From Endothia cerciana (taxonomy: Eukaryota > Ascomycota > Sordariomycetes > Diaporthales > Cryphonectriaceae), in assembly GCA_026119935.1 (NCBI GenBank), contig JALRMH010000031.1:1-64000 (forward strand): a DNA stretch of 64,000 nt, written 5' to 3'. Positions 45,915-56,923 of the stretch are shown one piece after another. Position numbers and translations under genes: made by a program. Position 1 is the first letter of the stretch. Each line of letters opens with the position of its first letter. The notes under the pieces were generated by a model that saw nothing but the letters and a program-made list of their open reading frames with translations, did not search any database and was not told where the DNA came from.

Positions 45915-47871
45915 CTACAAGGACATTGTATAGTAGTATGAAGAATAGCTGCTATCATTTTCAACATTGCTCACTCCTAATATAGCACAAATCGCTGTCA
46001 GCTTTTGTTGCCAAGAAATCCTGCCGGTAGGTCCTGCGAATCTGTGCGGCTCAACCTCCACATGTGTGAACTCGCGGGTCTTGACTTTCATCTCAAAGCG
46101 GCGATCAATCTGCTCGAAAGACAGGTCCTTCGTCTCGGGCAGCTCAAACCACACGATTGCAAAGCGGATAACAGACGTGGCAAAGAAAACCCAGCCTGTG
46201 CGGCCGCCCAAGTCACCATAGCTGGTGTTGAACATGTACGGGACGACGATGTTCCATACCGTGCTCCAGAAATAATTGAAAAAGAATCCCAAGGCGAGGG
46301 TTTTGGCCCTAAGCCTAACGCTCGATACTTCGGCGGCGATTGCCAGTGCGGGCCCATTGGCTACCAGCATAACGAGTCAGCAGTGAGCCAGGTCTTGAGC
46401 GCTTCCACCTCTCTAGACACAGGGCTTGCCTCGAAAGAGGTTACAGGATAAAGCGAGCACGCTTCAACAAACGAGAACTTCAGCTTCGAGATATGGATGG
46501 GTTCAAAGATCCCTCAAGGATAGAGCGTCAAGAGAGATAGGTTATCATCATCCGACGGCGGTAGAACTATGATGGTTTGAAAGGAGAAAAAGAACACTTC
46601 CAGAAACGTACCAGGGCCGATGCTCAACCAGACCATCTGGAGCGTGACGGCCACGCACCACAAAGAGCCCGACGACTGATTGGGGACCGTAGCCGAGATT
46701 GCCATGATGAAAAAGAGTACAGCTGCCAGAGCAATCCCCATAAGCACTATGGGCCGCCGACCGATGCGAGCCATAGCCCATAGGGTGAGTATACTGGAGA
46801 AGATCGACATCGCAATGCCAATCTCAACCATCATGGCAGTATTGGTCGACGACAGACCAGCCAGGACCATGAAGTATGGTGCGTTGTTGATAAATGTTGC
46901 CCCAACCATTTGCGACAGTCCATTCGCGTACAAGACAATGCGTGTCCGCCGCCAGTTGGTAGCCTGGAAGCACTCCCTAAACGAGGAGGACTGGCCTGAC
47001 GCAAGTTCAGCCTCGTGCTGTGTGGTATGAAGCATTGTCTGGGTGTTGGCCTGGACCTGTACCCAACTCCATTCGCTGTGTAGTCTGCTCATAGCTTTGC
47101 TTGCCAGGTCGGGGTTGTTTTGGCGGATCAGGAAGTATGGGGATTCGGGGATCAAGAAAGCGCCCAGAAGTGGTAATGATGGCCATAACCACTCGGCGGC
47201 GAATAAGTCTTTATAGGATGATTCGTCCATGATGGTGACGCGGGTGAAGGCGACAGATGCGGCAATGAGGTATCCGACACTCTGGCGAAGGCACGAGGTG
47301 TTAGGAGTCAGCCTCAAGGCGGCGGACATAATTAGGAAGCAGACTCTTCAACATACCAAACTCAAAGTATATACAGCAAGGGCGATACCTCTGATCTTGA
47401 GGGGCGTGATCTCGGAGATGTAAGTCTGCCCCGAGGCAAGAGCAACCCCTAGGCCAAAGCTGTTGACCATTTTACCGAGGAGGAATTGCGGGCTTGAGGA
47501 GGCCGTATATACGATTGCGACTCCGACCATAGAGAGAATCCCGGCGATGAACATCGTAACCCGTCTGCCAAATCTGTCGGATATGGGTCCTGACAGCCAT
47601 GCACCCAAACCTGTCGTGAGCTTGGGGAGGGCGTTCCAAAGAGTGCCAGTAGGTCGGAACAACGTATTGGTCCCCCTTGCAAGACACCGAATCGTTGACT
47701 GTTCAAAAGACACAGACTTCAGCCGCTGGTAGACTTGTGGAATCGGACAAGTGTGACTTACACAAATGCCGGCATGTCAATACACAATGACAATGTGATA
47801 TTGTCAAAGCCATACATTAGAGCCCCGATATTCCCGTACAACGTACAAAGAATCACAATTGGGTTTTTCAT
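45915..47871 (-). CDS. MFS sugar porter, possibly compromised
   Basis: Exons 47871-47764, 47698-47357, 47281-46612 and 46360-45915 give 521 residues. Signatures: GALMYGFDNITLSL, SGPISDRFGRR, PESPYFLIR, ARIGRRPIV, SIGPANGPALAIAAEVSS, RLRAKTLALG and LPETKDLSFEQID. Two oddities. First, an upstream frame from an ATG at 48036 (MNPTAQPPHN start) joins this frame but is cut by TAG at 47953-47955, so only the ATG at 47871 gives an open protein. Second, the family-like sequence QRFGVLQG and YVVPTYWHSL at the start of exon 2 lies in two other frames. The used frame there reads atypical residues until LWNALPKLTTG. Tandem donors two bases apart (GTGTAAG) decide the frame. The last intron is long (251 bases). 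It lies head-to-head with the GH78 relic, suggesting a rhamnoside-related substrate, which is inference. Confidence 0.7.
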
Positions 47872-47952
47872 GGGCGTTTGAACAACACTGAGGTCATCTC
47901 CGCATGTCGGAACGAGACATTCGGCGCCGGTGGCTGGCCTTGAAGACACCGT

Positions 47953-48036
47953 CTAGTGCGTCTCTTCGATATTCCCGCTCTTGGACGTCGCCGGGACGTC
48001 TGTCGAGTTATGGGGTGGTTGGGCGGTAGGGTTCAT
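47953..48036 (-). pseudogene. Probable original N-terminus of the sugar porter, cut by TAG
   Basis: On the minus strand an ATG at 48034-48036 opens a hydrophilic N-terminal tail (MNPTAQPPHN..TSKSGNIEETH) typical of fungal sugar porters. It then meets TAG at 47953-47955 and continues in the same frame into the first membrane helix. A single CAG-to-TAG change would explain it. If so the full-length protein is lost and translation must restart at 47871. Confidence 0.45.
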
Positions 48037-48194
48037 CTTGAGTCGATAGCACTATAGTACTCAGCAAGACAAGGTAGAAGACTGTGTGGTTTGCTCGAGC
48101 AACCGACAGGATGGGAACGCCGAAGACATTGGGAAACTCAAAGGATGAAAGGCCTTTTGGGTCATTTCTTAACTGCGTATGGGTCTGTCGCAGG

Positions 48195-48310
48195 GGGCCC
48201 GAGGTCACTGTAACGCCTACGGGTCGTCTAACCCAGCGTGCCCAGTTCTCTTCCCAGGGGTCCGAGGTTACTGTAACACCCAGAAGTCGTCTGCCCCAGT
48301 TCTCTTCCCC
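48195..48310. repeat. Two diverged tandem copies, about 55-60 bp
   Basis: The words CCGAGGTCACTGTAACGCC and CCGAGGTTACTGTAACACC, each followed by GTCGTCT and CCCAGTTCTCTTCCC, mark a two-copy tandem duplication. It lies in the shared upstream region of the sugar porter and the GH78 relic, so duplicated control elements are possible. Confidence 0.75.
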
Positions 48311-48719
48311 ATGGGGAAGGGATGAGCCTAGCACTCTACGGGTAGCCTCAGCCTTAAAAATGCTGCAGGCATCCTGGTAAGGATGTGCGGCTTTTCCACT
48401 AATCCCATAAGCCCGAGCTCGACACGCCGGCTTTTCCGCTCCCGGAATTTCCATTCCCTCTTCTTCACGAGCACGTAGATGAGCGTAGCAATGCCAAGAC
48501 TCGTCGAGCGGTGTACTGTTTCGGTATATCATCAACCGACGAGTCACTGCGTGGAGATGCTCAGACACTCCCGGAATGTAGTTCTGCGAGCCTAGTCTAA
48601 CTTCCACCTACAACTTCAGCCGCGGGCCCGGTCCTCAAACCCAAACATGCGTGCTGCTCGTGACCAAGCGGATGCAACTTCCTCGAGTCAGCCGCCGCTA
48701 GTTTGTCGAGCCGACAATC

Positions 48720-49126
48720 ATGATGGAAGCCTCACCGTTCGTTCCTAGCGAAAGCAAGTGGATTTGGGTGCCGGGCTTTGACGATGGCGCTGCCAAAGGA
48801 CAATCTGTACATTTTCGAAAAGACCTTCGACGTGACGGAGACACCTATCACCGACATACTACTCCATGTATCGGCTGATACGCGTTACCGACTCTACCTC
48901 AACGGGAAAAGTATCAGTTTTGGACCGGCGAAAAGCTACCTGGAACGATGGTATTACGACACCATCAACATCACACCACATCTCAAACCCGGTGTAAATG
49001 TGCTGGCGGCAAGAATACTGCGATTTTCAAAATCACATGATGGATGCCTCGGTATGATACGAAGTCCACTTCCTGGGTTCATCCTGAGCTGCCATATTGG
49101 TGTGAGACCTCCTCAGGACGGCAGGC

Positions 49127-49173
<47 letters not shown>

Positions 49174-50784
49174 TGTATTTCCTTCACTTGATGCTTTTGG
49201 TGCTGATGAATTCGACAGGATGTTAGTCTCGGGAAAGACTAGAGCTGGAAGAGCAAGATCGACACAGCGACAAAGCTGGTATCTGACGAGGATTGGGACT
49301 ACCGCCTGGGACCACCATTCCTCAGTCTAGACGAAAAGGTGGATGGAAGGCTCTTGCAAATCGGATGGCATATGGCAGACTTCGACGACAGCGAATGGCC
49401 CACGGCAGGGGGCCAGGGACGAACCAAGGGCAACAGAGCCGATTTTACCAATGGACAATTGTACGGAATGACAGACACGTACATCGTGCACAAGGGCGAC
49501 AATCACTGCTCCCCGTTCTGGTTCCGTACGTTCCGTTATGTTCGCCTGACCATCGACACGACTGGCTGTCGCACTCCAGTCAGAGTGAGATCGCTCACAT
49601 ACCGCTCGACACATTATCCCCTGGACATTCAGACCTCCATGGAGACTTCGGATCCGCTGATCAGGAGCCTATTGGATATCAGCGTCAACACCCTCCGCAA
49701 CTGCATGCATGAGACGTATGAGGATTGCTCCTTCTACGAGCAGAACTAGTTTGCGATGGACACCCGCAGCATGATCCTCTTCACCTACGTCCTGTCGCGC
49801 GATGACAGACTCGCTCGGAAGGTAATCCGAGAGTTTTATGCGTCCCGTAGGGAAGACGGCTTCATCGAGACGCACTTTCCCTGCCCTGGACGAGCGATCA
49901 ATATCCCGACGTTCTCCCTGTTCTGGGTCTTAATGATCTGCGACCACATGGAATTCTTCGGGGACGAGTCTTTGGTGAGGAAATACGTGGGTGCCGTGGA
50001 TGACGTGCTAGGGTACTTCCATCAACATATCAACGCCAAGACCGGTCTAATAGGCTCCTTTGGCGCAGACTGCTGGGCGTTCTTTGACTGGGCGGGTGGC
50101 TGGGCCACCCCTGAGAAGGGATTTCTTGGTCTTGCAGTACCTCCAGCATACTATAATACCGGGCCAGCAACGTATCACACACTTGTATATGCCTATGCTC
50201 TCACGAAGGCAAGTGAGCTATGTGTGTTTCTGAGAAGGCGGGACACGGCTCAAGAGCATCTCGACAGACAGAACTCGCTTTTGCAAGCCGTCAAGAAGCA
50301 TTGTTTCGATGCAAAGGCAGGCATGTACCTCGATGGCCCGGGGGCAGGAGGCGAAGCCAGCCAGCATGTCCATCTTTGCCGTGCTGGCTGGCTGTGTGGA
50401 GGGCGAGGGTGCCAAGGTGCTCATGAGGCGTACCATCCTGCAACGGGAGGAGCTTGGGATCATCAAGGCGAGCTTCGCCATGGGCTTCTACCTTTTCAGG
50501 GCAGCCAGTCTGGCGGCCGTATATGACGAGTGTTGGGGGACGCTGATCGAGCCGTGGGAAAGGATGGTCGCTGACAAACTGACGACCTGGGCCGAGAGTG
50601 AAAGCATGATGCGTTCTGGCTGTTATGGCTGGAGCGCAATACCCAACTGGGAGATCGTGACGGAGGTGTTTGGCGTTCAAGCCAAAAGCAAGGAGTATCT
50701 GGAAAGGGTGATCAAGGCCAGGACGCCCGAGAAATCCACCGAAGCTATCCGGACGGTTTTACCTTGGCGCCGAGAACTCGGATA
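48720..50784 (+). pseudogene. GH78 alpha-L-rhamnosidase relic
   Basis: The start MMEASPFVPSESKWIWVPGF is typical. The frame then breaks at about 48817-48822 (one extra A in CGAAAAGACC) and continues as TFDVTETP, VSADTRYRLYLNG, FGPAKSYLERWYY and PGVNVLAARI. A (TA)n microsatellite lies at about 49131-49168 with another frame change. LLDISVNTLRNCMHETYEDCSFYEQN is followed by TAG at 49747-49749 where family members read on to AMDTRS, so a Gln-to-stop change is likely. AFFDWAGGW, part of the catalytic region, is intact. A further shift near 50345-50365 precedes ASFAMGFYLFRA and SGCYGWSAIPNWEIVTEVFG. GH78 enzymes release rhamnose from plant glycosides. Four or so independent lesions make this a pseudogene. 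Confidence 0.85.
49131..49168. repeat. (TA)n microsatellite inside the GH78 relic
   Basis: About 19 TA dinucleotides in a row, flanked by GCAGGCCTG and CATATATG. It sits within former coding sequence and disrupts the frame there. Confidence 0.9.
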
Positions 50785-51601
50785 GCTCACTGCCGGACCA
50801 GCGCCGACGTACTTGTCGGGCTCACAACCGGCGGACAGCGTCCGTGTGGTATTAGATCCAGATGCCAAAGAGACCCAAGTCTCAGGCCAGGCTAGGATGA
50901 CAAACCACGTCTTGAGGGGCACAGGTTGGACTAATACAACACCTAGACTCGCTGCCCACCTAACAACTATCCCAAAAGTGTCATGCCTTTATCGTGTGAG
51001 CTTCATGTCCTCGTGTGATCTCGCCAGGCGGCTGCAGAGGGAGCAGACGGCGCCCAGAAGATGCGCGGACGATAGGGAGGGAGCTGTGGAGTATTGAGAC
51101 AAGACCGGTCGAGTCAAGATCAAGACAGATTGTGCAGGAGAGGAACAGTCGGGCGAGGCTGGTCTATATAAGGCCTGGCCCCTCGAGGCGAGGTCGAGGT
51201 CTGCTGCTGGTAGCAAAGGCACGCATCGTCGTATTGACAAACGAGTCCGAGATCGTCTTCTGCAATGCTGTGTGGGGTGTTGCATCTTCGAACGCCTGAA
51301 GCTGCTGGGAGGACAGAAGTGAACGGCCCACTGGCGGCGACCCCTGCCCAAGGTGGCTCTGGTCAGTGCGTGACAGGGGTACGGCGAATTTGGAGAGGTT
51401 GACCCCACCATCCGCCATCCTGTGCTCCCCAGACATCGTGAAGGTCCATCTGCCACCATTATTACCCCCATCTTCCTCCTTCTAAGGCCTTAACCCTACC
51501 CCCCTCCACCTCTCTGCTGTGACGTACATCTCTGCCGTGCTCCTTTCTGCGAGGGCGACTCGGATACCCAATTTCTCTCAACCTCAACTGGGCAGGAAAA
51601 G
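50785..51601. other. Upstream region of the mevalonate decarboxylase gene
   Basis: About 820 bases. The first 200 may be the eroded C-terminus of the GH78 relic. A TATATAAG box lies at 51165-51172, well upstream of the ATG, and a pyrimidine-rich stretch (51463-51510) precedes the start. No gene is supported. Confidence 0.5.
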
Positions 51602-52875
51602 ATGGCGGAGGGCAAGGTATATCGGGCGAGCACCACAGCTCCGGTCAACATCGCCGTTGTCAAGTATGGCCTGTCCTCGACTGCTGATCTGGGAGGCTCA
51701 CCGCTCCCGGCCTTTGCCCCCCCCCGCACGCGCTGACAGTGCTTCTTCCCTCTAGATACTGGGGCAAGCGTGATCCCAAGCTCAACCTGCCGACCAACTC
51801 CTCCCTCTCCGTCACCCTGTCGCAGTCCGACCTCCGCACCCTCACCACCGCCTCCTGCAGCGCCTCCTATCCAGCTGGCGAGGACTCCCTCCTCCTCAAC
51901 GGCTCGCCCTCCGACATCACCGGCGCACGCACCCAGGCATGCTTTCGCTCTCTCCGTTCCCGCCGCGCCGCCCTCGAGGCAGCCGACCCATCCCTGCCCA
52001 AGTTGTCGGCCATGCCCCTCCGCCTCGTGTCCGAGAATAACTTCCCCACTGCCGCCGGTCTCGCCTCCTCTGCCGCCGGCTTTGCTGCCTTCGTCCGCGC
52101 CGTTGCCGACCTGTATGAGCTTCCGGACTCGCCAGCCGAGCTCAGCCTGATCGCACGCCAGGGATCCGGGTCCGCCTGCCGCAGCCTGTTCGGCGGGTAC
52201 GTGGCGTGGAGGATGGGCTCCAAGGAGGACGGCTCCGACTCCCTGGCCGATCTCGTCGCCGAGGCCTCGCACTGGCCCGACATGCGCGCCCTGATTCTGG
52301 TCGTCTCGGCGGCCAAGAAGGGCGTCAGTTCGACCAGCGGCATGCAGCAGACCGTCGCCACGTCCGGCCTGTTCAAGCAGCGCATCACGGAAGTCGTGCC
52401 CAGGAACATGGAGCTGATGGAGAAGGCCATCAAGGACAGGGACTTTGAGCTGTTTGGCGAGGTGACAATGCGGGACTCGAACTCGTTCCACGCGAGCTGC
52501 GCCGATACGTACCCGCCCATCTTCTACATGAACGATGTCTCGAGGGCGGCCGTCAGGGCCGTCGAGAAGATCAACGAGGCTGCCGGGCGGACCGTGGCTG
52601 CGTATACCTTTGATGCCGGTCCAAACTGTGTGGTGTACTACCTCGAGAAGGACGAGGCTGCTGTGGTCGGGACATTCTACAAGCTGCTCGGGACGGGCGT
52701 GGGTGGGTGGAAGGCAAGCGCCGCTGGTCACTCCGCAGATATTGCCCTGGAGGAGCCAGTTGCGGCCGCGCTCAAGACGGGCGTTTCGCGGGTCATCATG
52801 ACCGGGGTTGGAGAAGGGCCTCAGATGACGGACGAGTATCTGGTCACGGAGAATGGAGAGGCGGTTAGGCGGTGA
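51602..52875 (+). CDS. mvd1: Mevalonate diphosphate decarboxylase
   Basis: Exons 51602-51663 and 51756-52875 give 393 residues. The enzyme converts mevalonate-5-diphosphate to isopentenyl diphosphate with ATP, the last step of the mevalonate route feeding ergosterol. Diagnostic motifs are TTAPVNIAVVKYWGKRD at the start (split by the 92-base intron in the AAA codon), LPTNSSLSVTL, ENNFPTAAGLASSAAG for the GHMP-kinase phosphate loop, RQGSGSACRSLFGG, SFHASCADTYPP and TFDAGPNCV. It is a single-copy housekeeping gene in fungi (ERG19 in yeast) and marks the start of the conserved block. The protein looks complete. Confidence 0.95.
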
Positions 52876-53656
52876 TCATTGTCAAAGCCGCACTCCCAGG
52901 AAAACCCGATTGGAGGGTAGGGACAACGTTCTTAACATTCAACCCATCTCTTATCCCAAAACATAGCCAGAGGGTGCAACCTTTGTAGTCGGCCCAAAGG
53001 AAGCATTCTGAATAATAACAGAGGTAATAGACACGTGTTGAGCGGGACTTGGTGAAGATCGCAGGGTTGGTGCTGCATCTCAATGTGGTGCGGTGCAATT
53101 GTGTGATATTCAGGGTCCCATCCCAGGAACCAGCGCTCTTTGGCCTTAGGCGGTTGCCCCTGGAACACGTGGGCTGACGTACCTACCATAGCACCATAGT
53201 AGGTACCTGTTAGCCTTATCAGCCGTGCAACTCTAGAAGCAACATCGCTGGGAACCCCAACCCACCTGGGGCACGGCCAGCTACAGCATTGGCCACTCAG
53301 TCATCACCTTCCATAACTTCTTCGTCTGCCATCTAGGGAGCTTCAGTAATTCACGGCGAGCACTCGCTGCCTCTCTGGAACTTCTTCATCCCCTTCATCC
53401 TACCCGTCTCTCCCTTTTCTGCGACGTCGACTGAATGATGAAGGAACCCTGATCGTCGTCTGCCTCGTCACCTTCTTACTGAAGTCATCTCCAGCCATCG
53501 GGAATCTGTCCAACGGCGACGCTGGGTACCTGGCTTACAGCTGGGACCCACAACCTCACCTCCGACGAGCCCCCCCAAACCCTCTCTCACCGATGAGGTG
53601 TGCCTTCAGCTTCCAGTCATCCTTTCACGGTCAGATCCCTGGGCGTGCTGGTCAAG
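52876..53656. other. Intergenic region between mvd1 and RUS1-like gene
   Basis: About 780 bases of 3' flank and promoter. Pyrimidine-rich stretches near 53380-53420 and 53575-53590 suit a fungal 5' leader. The RUS1 frame is open upstream to 53600, but no family sequence is seen there. Confidence 0.55.
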
Positions 53657-55078
53657 ATGAGCAAAATCTATGACATTGATGAGTCCGGTGATGTCCTTGT
53701 GACATACACGAACTCGGACAAGGGTGGCTTGAAAGCCGTATGTTCTACACGACGCTCAGTCCGAGCTCAGCTCTCCGGGGCAACCAGACCAGACCTGCTA
53801 CACTCTGATCAATGATGCTGACCTTACCTGTAGGAGAAAACCAAGACCCCTCTCCCCAAGGCCATACTGTATGCCTTCCTCCCTGCCGGCTTTCCTCACA
53901 CCGTCACCAGTGACTACCTGGCCTACCAGACGTTCGACTCGCTGCAGGCCTTCTCCTCCTCCATTACCAACCTGCTGGCCAACCGTGCCATCCTGGAGGG
54001 ACTAGGTGTCGGCAATTCCTCGCAGACCCCCACCACCGCCCTGCTGCTGCAGATCATCCAGGACACCTTCTCCCGCCTGGCCACCATCCTGTTCGCCCAC
54101 CGCATGGGGCAGGCCATCGAGCCCGAGTGCAAGTACTACCGCTTCCTCGCTGATATCTTCAACGACTGCAGCCAGTTCCTGGACCTCCTGCTCCCCGCCC
54201 TCCCCCTGCTGCCCAAGGTTTCCGTCATGGTCTCCGCCTCCATCCTGCGCTCCCTATGCGGCGTCGCCGCCAACGCCTCCAAGGCCACGCTGAGCGCCCA
54301 CTTCGCCAAGTCCGGCAACCTCGCCGAGCTCAACGCCAAGGAGGCCAGCCAGGAGACCGTCGTCAGCCTTATGGGGATGCTGGCCGGCACCTTACTGGTC
54401 AGACTGGTTGAGGGCAGGACCGCCGTCTGGTGCTGGATGATCGTCCTGGTCGGCGTCCACCTCTTTACCAACTACTGCGGCGTGTGCAGCGTCAAGATGC
54501 GCACCCTCAACCGCCAGCGCGCCACCATCGTCGTCCGCGAGTGGCTCGAGACCAACACCATCCTGACCCCCGACGACGTCGCCAAGCGCGAGTCGATCCT
54601 GTTCAACGCCCGTGGCAACATGTCCTCCAAGACGGGAGAATACCGCGGCACGGCCGATTTTGGGGGCTACGGCGACGTGGTCAACTTCAGGTCCTGGGGC
54701 TCCCACAGTTACGTCTTCGACACGGAGGACTACTATATGGGCATCTGGCAGTGGGGCCCGAGCTTCACGATCCGCGTCGCCGTCAAGGAGGGCAAGCGCT
54801 CCGTCAACGACCCCCTGATGACCTGGTTTGATGCTGTTGCGCACGCATACCACTTCGACACTGCCGTCCTCAGGGATGGTCTGGGTGGGGCCGGTCACTA
54901 TGAGAACGAGGTTCCCGATGATCATCGCGTGGGGTCCGGTATTGTCGACCGCGACACCAAGATAGCGGTCTTTGAGGCGCTCAGAGCCAAGGGCTGGGAC
55001 ATCGAGAACACAGCCCTGGAGACGCGCACCCCGGTGCGGGTACGCACGGGCGAGGGCAAGGCGGTCAAGGGCATGTAG
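53657..55078 (+). CDS. RUS1/DUF647 family protein
   Basis: Exons 53657-53737 and 53834-55078 (96-base intron, phase 0) give 441 residues. The order LYAFLPAGFPHTVTSDYLAY, FSSSITNLLANRAILEGLGVG, IIQDTFSRLATILFAHRMG, EPECKYYRFLADIFND, SILRSLCGVAANASKATL and LNRQRA matches the ROOT UVB SENSITIVE (DUF647) family. Several hydrophobic helices suggest a membrane protein. Plant members are linked to vitamin B6 and UV-B responses; the fungal role is not established. The C-terminal third (QWGPSF, DAVAHAYHF) is the variable domain. Intact. Confidence 0.9.
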
Positions 55079-55840
55079 TACTCGTTTTATCTCCCTCTAC
55101 CCCTTTGTCTTTTGGTTGGCCCAGCGGACGCTTGAGACCGAATCACTCGTGTCTTGGTTCGGAGTGAAGCCCTCGCCTGCTGCGGCTGCTACGCTTTTCA
55201 TTCGGCCCGCGTTCGACCGTTATCACACATTGTGGGTTTTGTCGTACTGACGCGCTTATACGACCAGTGCCAACGCTCATACATGAAAAGGATGCAGGCT
55301 CGCTTCTGCACCCAGGCCCGCCTTCTCAGGACGCAAAGAACGATTGACACCATTTTCGACATGAATTTTGCGGCGTTTAGCAAGGCGTTGTAAGAGGGTC
55401 TGACTAGCATCCAAGGGCGGGTCAGGGCGAGGCGTTGGGGGTCTGACTGGCTGGGCGCATCACAGTAAGGGGCTCTGTTCTGTTCAGTGGAATCTGAGAA
55501 AATTAGCAGTACATCTCATGGCAGACAAGGGCACCAAGGACGAGGACATTGATTACATCGAAGCAAAATTCGGGGGGTTTTCCCCTTCGCCATCGGTATT
55601 GTACATGGTGGATGAAGGTGAAGCTGCGATTCTCAATATTATGAGAGCAATTTAAGCCTTCTGAAGCCTTCTGAAATCGCCTTTCGATTTGCGCAGTCGA
55701 TTATCCCGGCCACTAGGCAATCTAGAAGGCCGAGTGCTCAGATCTGGTCTCGCCCGCGTAGGGACCTCCTTGTGAACCAGCCTTGTCTATCAAGTCCGTC
55801 TCTTACTCAGGGCCCCTTCCCAGGTGTTCCGCTCCGCCCC
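55079..55840. other. Convergent intergenic region
   Basis: About 760 bases between the RUS1-like and heme-lyase 3' ends. Small frames only; CCTTCTGAA occurs twice in tandem near 55655. No gene is supported. Confidence 0.55.
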
Positions 55841-56779
55841 TCATACCAGCCCCAGGGCTCTTGTCGCCCTCATCTTGACGGCCTCCCAGCTGTTCAGCTT
55901 GGGCCTGACGTCGAGGTAAAAGCTCGGCCTACCGGCCTTGTCGTTCTTGCCGGCGTAGAAGTCGATGACGTACTCGACCTTCGTACCGCAGCGGTCGATG
56001 ACCCAGTCGTGTCTGTCGAAGGGCGCAGTGTAGCCGAGGAGGGTGTTCAGTCTGGCCTTAGGGGACATCTTGGAGGACAGGCCGGTGAATGAGTAGAGCC
56101 TCGGGCCGCCGGGACAACTGTTCGCCACGGGGAAGGGGGCGTCAGCGCATGCAGACCCACGTTGTCCCCGCCCTGGTGCCTCCTTTGTGGTGGAAGACCA
56201 GACTGGTGGTGGTGTGATGACCTACCTAGCGGCCTCGTAGGGCCTCTCCCACTCCCTAACCTCGACCCAGGCCCTCTCGTTGACGGCGTTGTGTATGGGG
56301 ACGACGGTCTTCATGTCGGCGGCGCGGGTGTCGTGGCCCTTGCGCTTCATGGCGTCGAAGAACATCTTCTCAGAGGGGTAGACCCAGTTGCCCGTCGTGG
56401 GGTCGGCGCCGGTCTCGGTCTCGTTGTTGACGGGGCAGGCGGAGGTAGTTGCGCCGGACGAGGTGGAGCGAGGGATGGTGGAGATGGCGCGGTCGGTGCC
56501 GAGGCCCGGGTGGTGGCGGTGGGAGTCTTCTCTCGGTGGTGCTTGTTGCTGGGAATCTGAGGTGTTGGACGAGGGGGACGGAGAGCTGAAGAACGGAATG
56601 CGCCAGCCCCAGCCCGTCGATGAGGCGGAGGCTGGCCCGGGTTGTGTCGAGGGCTGGGCCTGTGATGATTGTGCTCCTCCGGCGGCCCTTGCCTGCGCCA
56701 GCCATGCTTCTCTACTCTTGTGGTCGACCGGGCACTTCTCGGCGCCGTCTGCGCCCCCACCGGCTGCCGCGTCCTTCAT
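55841..56779 (-). CDS. Holocytochrome c synthase (cytochrome c heme lyase)
   Basis: Exons 56779-56226 and 56117-55841 (108-base intron) give 276 residues. A CPVDH motif near residue 16 and a second Cys-Pro motif (ACPVNNE) are the heme-regulatory motifs of this family. A Pro/Ser-rich linker follows. The catalytic core is GNWVYPSEKMFFDAMKRKG, VVPIHNAVNERAW with the heme-binding His, SCPGGPRLYSFTGL, PFDRHDWVIDRCG and FYLDVRP. The enzyme attaches heme covalently to apocytochrome c (or c1) in the mitochondrial intermembrane space. Which of the two fungal paralogues this is cannot be settled by eye. The ATG at 56779 places the first motif near the N-terminus as usual; the frame is open to an ATG at 56923, adding 48 residues. 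Confidence 0.92.
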
Positions 56780-56923
56780 CGTGGGCCGTTGGGTCGGGGT
56801 CGTCGCCGGATTCGTCGTGGTCGCGTTGGTGTTGTGTTCCTGGCCCGTCTCGCTTGGTCCTCCAACATCCGCCAGGGCCTTCCTGTTCAGAAAGAGGGTG
56901 TCTAGGAGGTCCTGCTGCAACAT

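Noticed and set aside
51496..52731. 411-codon open frame on the minus strand
   Set aside because: It is exactly antisense to mevalonate diphosphate decarboxylase and arises from the GC-rich codon use of that gene; the Gly/Val/Arg-rich product matches no family.
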